Part shown: positions 37,955 through 47,005 of the stretch, piece after piece
How positions within the stretch are numbered: position 1 is the first letter of the stretch
How the letters are laid out: every line of letters starts with the position of its first letter
DNA from: Falciphora oryzae
Lineage: Eukaryota > Ascomycota > Sordariomycetes > Magnaporthales > Magnaporthaceae
Reading direction: 5' to 3'
Length of the DNA: 64,000 nt
Assembly (NCBI GenBank): GCA_000733355.1
Contig: JNVV01000002.1
Coordinates: 487,337-551,336 of the forward strand
Made by a program: the position numbers and the translations under genes
Notes under the pieces: generated by a model
Told to the model about the DNA's origin: nothing
Database searches by the model: none
The model's input: the letters and a program-made list of their open reading frames with translations, nothing else

Positions 37955-40122
37955 ATGGCGAGCTTCATCGGGAACCTGTTCCCGGCAGGGAAGCAATCTG
38001 ACCGTCCAGGCACTCCCACCCGGGGCAACTTCATCACTCCCGCCAGCACGCCCCAGGGCAGCCCCAGCAAAAAGACGGTCCCGCCGGGCGCCAACGAGCT
38101 TCCGAACGCTCTCGAGAACCTCAAGCTCGCTCCTCCCCCCACCTTCGACAGTCCGCTGAAGCTCACCCGGCCCCAGAGCGCTGTCGCCTCGGCCACCCCG
38201 TTGGCCCCCACCTGGCACAATGCCCAAGTCGCTGACGACTCGAGCGTCTTTGTGGATGACAGCGTCCTGCACAAGTCGGGTGCCTCGCCTGGCAGCCACC
38301 TGAGGAAGCAAGGGCAGGAGAACACTCCGCCGCCCCTCTCTGCTTCGCGCCACGGGAACGGAGGTGACCAGCAAGGCCAAAGCCACGCTGCGCTCTCTCG
38401 CCAGGAGATGTACACCGGGGAGAGGGAGAGGGAGAGGCTCAGACCCACAACACCCGCCGCGGCCACCAAGCGCTTTAACACCTCGCGCGGCCTGACAGCC
38501 GAGGAGCTCGAGATCCTGCAGAAGCCCAACGTGAAGAGGATGGTCAACGTTACACAGCTTTGTATGTTTCGTCCCTTTCGACGCGCTCTTGCCAACTCTG
38601 CTTTGTGCTACTTATCTTGCTATTCCTTTTCTGATTGACATGTCCAGACTTCCTCGACTACTACTTTGACCTCCTCACATATGTCGGGTCCCGTCAGAGC
38701 CGACTTACCGCTTTCCAGTCCGAATTTCCTGCGCCGCCCGAAACCGACGAAGCCACGTACGATGCCATGTGGCACAAGTACAAGGGCCGCGAACGGGCGA
38801 ACCTGCGCAAGCGACGCGTCCGGCTCCGACAGGGTGATTTCCAGATTCTGACACAGGTTGGCCAGGGCGGCTACGGCCAGGTGTTCCTGGCGCAGAAGAA
38901 GGACACGCGCGAGGTCTGCGCGCTCAAGGTCATGAGCAAGAAGCTGCTCTTCAAGCTTGACGAGGTCCGCCACGTCCTAACAGAACGCGATATCTTGACC
39001 ACGGCCAAGAGCGACTGGCTTGTCCGGCTGCTGTACTCGTTCCAAGACGACAAGAACATCTATTTGGCAATGGTAAGACGACTGTGCCCCACTAGAACAT
39101 GAAAAACTGTCAGGGGCTCGACTAACCATGGCTGTGTGCTTGCGTCTATGTAGGAGTACGTTCCAGGCGGAGACTTCCGTACCCTCCTCAACAACACGGG
39201 AGTCCTCTCCAACCGACACGCCCGCTTCTACATCGCCGAGATGTTCTGTTCGGTGGATGCGCTTCACCAGCTGGGTTACATCCACCGTGACTTGAAGCCC
39301 GAGAACTTCCTGGTGGATTCGACAGGTCACGTAAAGCTGACAGACTTCGGGCTGGCGGCGGGCGTGTTGGCGCCGGCCAAGATCGAGTCGATGCGGCTTC
39401 GGCTAGAGAAGGCGTCAGAGACGTCGGTACCGTTTGGTAAGCCGATGGATCAGCGGACTATCGCCGAGCGACGGGAGGGCTACCGGACGATGCGAGAGAA
39501 GGACACCAACTACGCAAAGTCTATTGTCGGATCCCCCGACTACATGGCACCCGAGGTGCTGCGGGGCGAGGAGTACGACTTTACGGTAGACTACTGGAGT
39601 TTGGGGTGCATGCTATTCGAGGCGCTTACCGGCTTCCCACCGTTTGCGGGCGCCACCGCCGAGGAGACGTGGCGCAACCTTAAACACTGGAAGGAGGTGC
39701 TGAAGCGGCCGGTGTGGGAGGACCCCAACTACTTCCTGAGCAACCGGACGTGGAACTTCATCACAACGTGCATCAACTCACGGTCGAGGAGGTTCGCCAA
39801 CATCCGCGATATCTATGCACATCAGTATTTTGCCGAGGTGGACTGGGAGACGCTGCGAGAGACCAAGGCGCCGTTCGTTCCCGAGCTGGATTCGGAGACG
39901 GACGCGGGATACTTTGACGACTTCACCAACGAGGCCGACATGGCCAAGTACAAGGAGGTGCACGAGAAGCAGCAGGCGCTCGAGACGATGGCGGAGCGGG
40001 AAGACGAGATGAGCAAGGCGCTCTTTGTCGGATTCACGTTCCGCCACCGCAAGCCGCAGGGCGAGGACGGCGGCAGCCCGCGGAAGGCCCTGACGGCGGA
40101 CACGTTTGGTACGATGCTGTAG
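37955..40122 (+). CDS. dbf2: Dbf2/Sid2-type NDR kinase (septation/mitotic exit)
   Basis: This AGC kinase of the NDR/LATS group is the terminal kinase of the septation initiation / mitotic exit network and acts with Mob1. There are three exons: 37955-38561, 38648-39072 and 39154-40122. Introns of 86 and 81 bases start GTATGT and GTAAGA; phases match and the protein has 666 residues. The N-terminus is Pro/Ser-rich. The Mob-binding block reads YFLDYYFDLLTYVGSRQSRL, diagnostic for Dbf2/Sid2 rather than Cot1/Orb6. The kinase has GQGGYGQV (about 273), Lys in ALKVMSKK, HRDLKPEN (about 391), LTDFGLA and an activation segment with KSIVGSPDYMAPE. The hydrophobic motif FVGFTFRHRKP is at about 635-645. 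The frame ends TAG at 40120-40122, yet the next 78 codons stay open with coding-like bias (see findings). Confidence 0.96.
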
Positions 40123-40359
40123 GGACAGCAGGACTGCCAAGATTACAGCGTCCTGTATGATGACGGCGGGGAGACCGTCAACCACCCGTCTTACTCGGGG
40201 CAGTACGCCGGCGACAGCAGCATCATCAGCAATGCCAGCAGTCGGGCGGACGCCTCGCTGTACGAACGATTCTACGAGCGACGGTGGTACGGAGCTCGTT
40301 TCTCCCGTGACCAACACAAGACCGAGAGGTCGACGTACCTGGGCCTCTTGAAACGATGA
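40123..40359 (+). other. In-frame coding-like extension after the dbf2 stop
   Basis: In the dbf2 frame the 78 codons after the TAG are open, ending in TGA at 40357-40359. By my count 60 of 78 third positions are G or C against 37 of 78 second positions, the contrast expected of coding DNA here. The sequence would read as a Tyr/Ser/Asp-rich tail with ASLYERFYERRWYGARF. Candidates are stop readthrough, a missed splice event, a recent nonsense change, or a sequencing error. It is not included in the dbf2 coordinates. Confidence 0.5.
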
Positions 40360-41761
40360 TTTGGTTCAGGGGTACGTGCATGCGTTTGCAGCTGCCCAAA
40401 ATATGTTGTGTTTGGTTGGTCCTTGTGGACGGAACGGGATGACAGCCCCGGGAGTCTGGTTCGGGAGTCCGGCTTTTGGTGGGGTGGTGGCTGATGTCAA
40501 GACGACGGCGACGCGTCTCCTTCCTTTGCACCTCTGCATCGGGCATCATCTCATTATTTTCTTTTTATCCACACCCCCTCCCCTTTCTGCTTATCATGAC
40601 GCATTTTCCCTAGTCGGCCAGTTATGTACGAAGGACGTTGATGTGGACTACCTGCTATGGTTTGTTTTGGTCCTTGGTCTATTTTATTTTGTCCATGACG
40701 GAGTTTTGTGTGGGAGAAAGAACGGGTTGCATCTGGTATAGGAAACGTGAGTGCACAGACGAGACCCTTGGCTCTCGTCCTGTGTTGAGATTAATGTGGA
40801 AAAGGGAAAGGACGGCTGGGGAGTTGTTCAACATTGATAGAGTTAGCAACTGGAGGGCAGAGTTCATCTGGTCTGAGTCCTGCTGCCTTTTCTCGGCATG
40901 TCAGGTGCCTTGTTGACTTCGTTCCGTGTTGTGTGCGGCTAGGGCTCGGGAGGCGGGACGGGGAAGAGAAGCCAGCCAGCACCAATAACACGGACATGAT
41001 TCCTGATAAAAGCCGATCCCCCACCGACGGGCATACTCGAGGATCCCCGCCAGCTAGCGGGCGGTCTGGGGCTGAGTGAGAATGATTGTTTTCCTTCTCA
41101 AGCCTTCCCGTTGTCGGCCAAGGCCACACAAAGCGCCAAGAATTCCGGGGAATAAAAAAAGTCGTCGTCATCCTGGGGGCTGTCGAAGCGGTTTTTTTTT
41201 TGGTCAGGAAAGGTTCGGTCCTTGGCCGACACATGGAGGCACAGCGAGCGAGTGCCAAGCAGACAGACAGAGACAAGGCGGCTCCGCTGGGCACCATCGG
41301 TGGTCGGCGGTTGACATGTCCGATGGCCCTGCGAAGGAAGCGTGGGAAGCTGAGGCTTGTAATAGAGGTCTTGGCGCGACAGGCTGGCCCCGCGGCCTGG
41401 TTGGGGGGAAAGCGTCGGCCACCGTGGAGATAAGCGTCTGACGCTCCGTGCAGGCCTCGGCACTCCGGTGACCGTTTCCAAAATCCACCCCCGTCTGTTT
41501 GTCAGGGAAATTGTTTTGTTATACACGCCCTGGGGCTGGGTTTTGGACGCTGCTCAGCTTCAGCCGCTCAGGATCGCGGTGAAAGACCAGACGTGTGAGG
41601 GCTTGTCAGGATCATGTCAAAGTAACCCCAAAATGCCCTAGGTGCCCGGGGGGCTTGCAGCGCTTCGCTTTGTTCGTCCAGCAAACGGGCGGTCATGCCG
41701 GGCTAGTGCATTTGTGCGTCCACGTTTTGGGCGCCTTATGCTGTGCGAACGTTGAGCTGAA

Positions 41762-41792
41762 TTTTTTTATTTTTATTTTTATTTTTATTTTT
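41762..41792. repeat. (TTTTTA)n simple repeat
   Basis: About five units of T(5-7)A, part of a T-rich patch. Confidence 0.9.
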
Positions 41793-42190
41793 GTCTCTCC
41801 TTTCTTACACCTTCCAGCCCATGTGCCCATCCATTGTCAAGCACCATGATTCAATAGGTGCCAGCGCACAAGCACGGTTGTTCACCAGGCAGACCGGCCC
41901 AGTCCGAAATGGATCACCGCCCGCATGTTTCGTTTCAGAGCCTTTATTTTGGGACTACATACAGTACCTGAACGCACGTATTGGTACGGTGTGCAGGGTT
42001 ACATGGTCCCTGCCTTGCGCTGCACATTGCCCGTTGAGAGTCGTTCGGACTTCCCCCAAAGTTCAGGTCAGATATCCGACGAGCCAATGACCTCAGCCCC
42101 AGCCTTCCCTTGCCCTTTTTTTTCTTTCTATTTTTTTTTTTCCTCTCTGTTCACATGGATCGCATCGCACGGCGGACGCGGTCAGCCCGG

Positions 42191-42226
<36 letters not shown>
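42191..42226. repeat. Poly(A) tract, 36 bases
   Basis: This is the longest homopolymer in the window. T-rich runs at 42117-42141 lie about 50 bases to the left, so the two could pair as a hairpin in single strands. Confidence 0.95.
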
Positions 42227-42228
<2 letters not shown>

Positions 42229-42931
42229 GCTGCGGCAAGTTCCCCATCTCGTGCCGTCGCCCAGCTGCAGTCCCGAGCAGCAGCCATGTGCTTGTCCTCC
42301 CCCATCCTCCATCCATCCCGCCGCCGCCCCACGCAGCCCGGTCAACGGCGCTCGCTTCCATCTCGTCTCTTCCATCTGACGGCATGCGGTGCCCAAGAGA
42401 GATGCTGCAGGGCCGCGCGGCAGATATGCCACACCGCAAAACCTTCCCCTTCGGCCGTCTTGGCTCTCCATTCCCACTGGAGTCTTGGCTTACCCTCCTC
42501 GATCATGCCCGTGCGGATTATGGCAGATCGGCTGGTCAAAGGGCTGGCTAGTGTTTTAGGTCTTGTCCCCTGCTCTACTGTCTGTCTTCGGGGCCGAGAG
42601 AGGCTTGACATGGCCCCCCTCCCCTGGCTGTCATACCTGAACCCCTGCCTCTTTCTTTTGGCGGAACACACGCCCCCCTCTACCGGCTCTCCGTTGGAAG
42701 GATCTCCGTTCTCTCAAGTGAGAAGGGAGAACGGAGAGACATGGCTGGCTTAGATCTCACGGAGGGCATACGTATGCCCGCATGCGGCGACGTCACCCCG
42801 CAAGGCTTGTCTGTGTGTCGCTTCCAAAGGTGCCCGGCCTCCCGGAGGCGTGCGGTTAGTCCAGCCCGACAGGCTTACCAAGATCAGACTACTGAGTGGT
42901 GGCTGCTACGTAGGAAGGCTAGGCTCCGATG

Positions 42932-42938
42932 TATATAA
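42932..42938 (+). promoter_or_regulatory. TATA box of GPI-anchored protein gene
   Basis: TATATAA lies about 200 bases before the ATG at 43133, followed by a C/A-rich leader typical of strongly expressed fungal genes. Confidence 0.5.
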
Positions 42939-43132
42939 CAGACCCTGGATCTCGGTCTCAGTCCCGATCATCTGGATTGCTACATCAACACACTTTTGTG
43001 GTCTGCATGCAACGGTTCAACACCACACTCTAAGCAAGCTTATCCAAACACTGCCTCTCAACAGCAAAAGCAGCAACGAGACGAGACGAACTTCCTCTTT
43101 TTCAGGAAAACCAACCAGCCAACACGGTCAAG

Positions 43133-44098
43133 ATGAAGACTAGCCAAGTCGCTGCTGTCCTGGTCCCCGTGGCCACGGTCAACGCCCAGTGGTGGGGAGG
43201 AGCCCCTCAGTGCGCGGTATGATTTTCTTCCTTGGCCTTCTCCCCATCCTTCTAGAATCCCCCCAAGTCTGACATCAACAACACACAGTCCTCCTGCATG
43301 TCCTCGGCCTGGAGCAACCCCACCGCCTGGCCCGAGCCCACCTCGCTGTGCGCCGGCAGCACCCCGGCCGTGGCCAGCTGCGTGCAGTCGGCCTGCGCGG
43401 CCACGCCCACCGTCTGGTCGTCGTACTCGTCGCTGTCCAGCAGCCTGTGCAGCAAGTACGCCTCGTGCACGTCGGCCGGCACCGGCGCCGTCCGCACCAT
43501 CACTGCCACGGGCGGCACCTGGAACGGCGGCTGGTGGAACGACGCCAACAAGTGGGGCGGCCCCGACGGCAAGGGCTGGAACGGCAACGGCAAGGGCGGC
43601 TGGAAGCGCGACGGCCCAGGGTTCGGCGGCCCCGGCGGTCCCGGTGGTCCCGGTGGTCCCGGCGGCCCCGGCTTCGGCGGCAAGGACTGGCCCAAGACGC
43701 TGACCTCGGGCCAGGTCTACACCGTCACGGGCTGCGACTGGAACGACGGCTACTGGGGCGGCTTCGGCTGGGGCGTCGGCAAGGGCGGCCCCTGGGGCTG
43801 GGGCACCGGCTGGACCGCCCAGGCCACGTCGACGGGAATCGTCACCAAGACGTGGACCGCCGGCGGCACCGCCTTCACCACCACGGGCCCCGCCACCATC
43901 GCCGTCGCCGTCAGCGGCTCCGTGACCACCACCGCCACCCTCGGCCTCGCCCAGCAGGCCGAGGCCACCGGCAACCCGGGCGGCAACCCGGGCGGCAACC
44001 CGACCCCCAACGCCGCCGCCGCCGGCAACAGCAATGCTGGTGTTAAGGCCGCGGGCGCTGCCCTCGCTGGCTTTGTCGGTGTTGCTCTCGCTCTCTAA
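43133..44098 (+). CDS. GPI-anchored Cys-rich, Gly/Trp-rich cell-surface protein
   Basis: The function is not recognised; the layout is that of a wall or plasma-membrane surface protein. Two exons, 43133-43216 and 43289-44098, are joined by a 72-base intron (GTATGA ... ACAG) in phase 0, giving 297 residues. Residues 1-18 are a signal peptide ending VNA. A Cys-rich module follows with Cys at 27, 31, 49, 59, 64, 82 and 88; the opening PQCASSC recalls CFEM domains, but the CxC core is absent, so CFEM is not claimed. A Gly/Trp/Asn-rich middle contains tandem Gly-Gly-Pro repeats (about residues 136-156). A Thr/Ala/Gly-rich stalk then leads to a small Asn/Gly site and a hydrophobic C-terminal tail (VKAAGAALAGFVGVALAL), the pattern of GPI attachment. 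Confidence 0.85.
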
Positions 44099-45249
44099 GC
44101 GGCATTTTTGCAGCATCAACTTTTATAAACAGAGGAGTTTAGGCTTTCTCTCCCCGGCCGCCTTCAACATGCGCCATATTTTTTGTCCGACTTATCAGTT
44201 TCTTCTCTTTCCTTTATATACGGTAACGAGCATGTTCGGCAAAGGGTTGTCTGGAGTTGATTCTTTTAAAGCAAAGAAGATTTCCCCTTTGCTTTTGGTT
44301 TCGGTAGAACATGACTGCACTTTCCTTTAGATCAGCAAAAAGGGGTCAGCTAAGGCAGGCGGGATGGCCTTGGTGACAGCTGGCACACGGGTATACGAGA
44401 TATGATGGATGGTAATAGAGATGTGGTAAAGATAGGATTCCGAGCTTGGCTTTTTCCAATTCTTGTATCACCCAGTAGTGGTATTTCATAATATTTTTCC
44501 TCGTGCGATTGTGCCTAGGAACGTGAACTTGTGACTGAACATGCCCGCTAATACACTTATTATGACAGCCGAGGCCAGCCTTATCAATAAGCGCCTGCTG
44601 GCTGGACGCTGGTGGCGGCGACTTGGACGAGGCGCAGCACTTTATAGAGTTTTGCTACATGTCAAGTCCTACTTCGTGGGGTCTGGGGGAGGGTGGTAGG
44701 CCTATCTGCTATCAAGCTTTTGTTTTTCTTCTCGAGGGGCTCCTCGGTGTGTATTGTTTGCTTTCTCGCAACCGGCCCCCCGCATCTCGCTCCCACCGAA
44801 CATCTGAGTTGATCTCGCCAGATACGCACGTCTCGCCAAGCACCCGCATCTCCCGCCTCCCACCGGGCATCAGGGCCCTCTCGCCGACCACCTGTATCCT
44901 CTTACCAACGGTCCGTCTCCGCCGGGCCCTCTCATCATCGAAGATCCGGATCCTCCCATCAGACATCGGGATCCCCCATCTCGGACGGTGAGATGTTGCG
45001 CTTGGGCGTGGCGGAATGTAGAGCAGACTGTCACAAGGCCTAGACGTAGAAGACGGGGCTGTTCCTAGATACTTATGTACTTATTTTTTTCAAATTGTAT
45101 ATCGCTATAAATTTGTCAAGTCTCATAGAGCTAGAGATGGCAGCCATGTGCATGTGCCCCTTATCAAATCTACCCGCCCCAAGATGATACAGACAGTACA
45201 AGGGTGGAAAGTGTGGCATATCAGAGAGAAAGGTGCGGCCGAACCTGGC
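44099..45249. other. Convergent intergenic region with degenerate repeat
   Basis: This holds the 3' UTRs of the GPI-protein gene and the coenzyme A gene. A degenerate tandem repeat lies at 44783-44986. A 122-codon open frame at 44623-44991 (+) owes its openness to that repeat and is not called. The stretch at about 45060-45130 is AT-rich. Confidence 0.55.
44783..44986. repeat. Degenerate minisatellite, unit about 20-27 bases
   Basis: About eight or nine imperfect copies of a unit like CATCTCGCCNNCCACCNG. Units begin with CATC/TATC/GATC and vary in length. Confidence 0.6.
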
Positions 45250-46530
45250 CTAAGCAGTGTTCATTGCCCGGCTCTGGTACGACTCAACGTGCCTCGAGTG
45301 CAGCTCCTGCACGGCGGGGATGATGAGGCTCTCGATCTCTATATCAGGGTCGCCGTCGGGCAGTGTGGCCGGATCCATAGGCTTCTCCCCGGCCCCCTGA
45401 GCGGGAGCAACGGCGGCGGCCGGCACGCGGATCCAGCGGTCCGGGGCGGCGGGGGCGACAAAGACGACCTCCCACTTGCGGGTGGCGAGCAGGTTGCCGA
45501 TGACGAGGTGGTGCTGGTAGCGGTCGAGCGAGTAGCGGGCCTTGTGCACCAGGATGGCCGGGTCCGTCTCGAGCTTGAAGGACACGATCATTCCCTGCGG
45601 CGCCCAGCCGTCGACCAGGTTCTTGAGGAACTTGGGCACGGGATCCAGGTCCACGACCAGCCGCTTGGAGCGCGGGACGCGGGGGGACGAGTCGAAGTTG
45701 TCAAAGGTCTCGCCGTCCTCGGCTGCCGCTGTCGTCTCCTCAACTGTCGGCCGGGGCAGCGGCTCCTGGCCCTCTGGGAGCGGGACGATGGGCTGGGCTG
45801 GACCGGCGGGGGCGGCCTCCCCCTGCTTTCTCTCCTTGGCGGCGGGAGGAGCAGCACCAGCACCATCACCAGCAGTGTCCAGGGCGTTGGTAGACTGGAT
45901 TTTGTGTTCGGCCATACGCTCAGGCGGGACGAAGAAGTCGGACACGGCGGCGGCTAGGTATAGCAGGCCGCGGGGGCCGAGGGGCCGCATTAGGCGGGCG
46001 ACGGCCCTCAGCTCGTACAGGTAGTCAGTGATGGTGACGAAGGGCAGCATGAGCAGCATGTTGCCCTGGCGGGCGGCGCGGTACTTGCGCAGCACGCCGA
46101 GCATGCGGGCGGCGTGCTCCGGGTTGGCGACGACCCTGCCGCTGCCGTTGCCGTCGCCCCCGACCTCCTCGTGCAGGAAGTCGAGGAAGCAGGCGGTGGG
46201 CGTGTGGCTGTAGTGGCGCGAGTAGGGCAGCAGGGAGAACTGGCGGTGCAGGAAGATGACGGCGTAGCCGGCCTCGAGGAAGTACTCGGCCGAGGTGGCG
46301 CCGCGGGTGCCGGCGCTGAAGTTGTCGATGAAGCGCACCGTCTGGCGCTCCAGGGGCACCGTCGTGCCGCCCGACGTCACCAGCACCACGCGCCGGCCCG
46401 CCGCCGCGTGCGAGTCGATGAAGGCCCGCGCCAGCGACTCGTGCCCGGCCAGGCCCTTGGGCGGCGGGTTGCTGCCGAAGTAGTGGTCCTCGGCAGCGTC
46501 TGGGGTCATGGTGTTGGTCTGGTTGGCCAT
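45250..46530 (-). CDS. cab2: Phosphopantothenate-cysteine ligase (Cab2/CoaB type)
   Basis: This enzyme joins 4'-phosphopantothenate to cysteine, the second step from pantothenate to coenzyme A, in the cytosol. It is a single exon of 426 residues. Eukaryotic CoaB signatures are clear near the N-terminus: VVLVTSGGTTVPLE, VRFIDNFSAGTRGATSAEYF and AGYAVIFLHRQFSL. Later blocks include LYLAAAVSDFFVPPE, LVVDLDPVPKFLKNLV and IVSFKLETDPAILVHKARYS, followed by HHLVIGNLLATRKWEVVFV. A Glu/Pro/Ala-rich insertion sits between the AVSDFF and LVVDLDP blocks. No CoaC (decarboxylase) domain is fused, as usual in eukaryotes. A TATA element stands about 100 bases upstream. The neighbouring transporter is separate and its substrate unknown, so a shared pathway should not be assumed. 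Confidence 0.95.
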   Translation of the reverse strand: MANQTNTMTPDAAEDHYFGSNPPPKGLAGHESLARAFIDSHAAAGRRVVLVTSGGTTVPLERQTVRFIDNFSAGTRGATSAEYFLEAGYAVIFLHRQFSLLPYSRHYSHTPTACFLDFLHEEVGGDGNGSGRVVANPEHAARMLGVLRKYRAARQGNMLLMLPFVTITDYLYELRAVARLMRPLGPRGLLYLAAAVSDFFVPPERMAEHKIQSTNALDTAGDGAGAAPPAAKERKQGEAAPAGPAQPIVPLPEGQEPLPRPTVEETTAAAEDGETFDNFDSSPRVPRSKRLVVDLDPVPKFLKNLVDGWAPQGMIVSFKLETDPAILVHKARYSLDRYQHHLVIGNLLATRKWEVVFVAPAAPDRWIRVPAAAVAPAQGAGEKPMDPATLPDGDPDIEIESLIIPAVQELHSRHVESYQSRAMNTA

Positions 46531-47005
46531 TGGTGTCTGTCACTGTGAACGATAGTGGTTGATTGATGCTGTCTCTCTGCCACTAACAAAAGAGCGCGAT
46601 GACTTTCCTGGTCGAGCACTGGGCGTTTTATATACCTATCGAATTGGATATGGCCGGCGATAGTGAGACCACATCAATTGAATAAATGCCTCGACAACAT
46701 CACGCCGACGGATTGTATGCGAGCAGATTAATGGGCTGACCCTCAGCAGCCTCAACAGTATGGCCAGCGGCTCAGGTGCGCTGTGACTGCGACACAGTGC
46801 GGGTCTCGACGCCTAAAGCCGCCAAGTATGCCGCTGTAACCCCCGCCATTTGCGCCAATGTTTTACACATGCATTCATTCATTCATTGATGCAATTATCT
46901 CACTCAACTGTCATGAGCCTCATGCTTGTGTTTGAATGTATGATACAAGTCTCATTCATTCACCCAATCTCAATTAATAATTAAACACTACAACAAAGAA
47001 ACAAA
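46531..47005. other. Intergenic: cab2 promoter and MFS gene 3' flank
   Basis: These 475 bases hold the cab2 promoter on the left and the 3' UTR of the MFS gene on the right, where AT-rich sequence and a short ATTC repeat (about 46872-46888) occur. Confidence 0.6.
46626..46634 (-). promoter_or_regulatory. TATA box of cab2
   Basis: TATATAAAA on the minus strand, about 100 bases before the cab2 start. Confidence 0.6.

Larger units (their letters stand above)
40360..43132. other. Intergenic: dbf2 3' flank and promoter of GPI-protein gene
   Basis: This 2.8 kb stretch has no recognisable gene. It contains a T-rich TTTTTA tandem repeat (41762-41792), a 36-base A run (42191-42226) preceded by T runs, and a TATA box at 42932. 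Open frames of 120-208 codons cross the A run or are low in complexity, and none carries a domain. Confidence 0.55.

Noticed and set aside
43205..43420. CFEM domain in the GPI-anchored protein
   Set aside because: The PQCASSC opening fits, but the CxC core and full eight-Cys spacing are missing.
43058..44119. 353-codon minus-strand frame opposite the GPI-protein gene
   Set aside because: It is Ala/Gly-rich from the GC-rich repeats; the plus strand has a signal peptide, intron and GPI signal.
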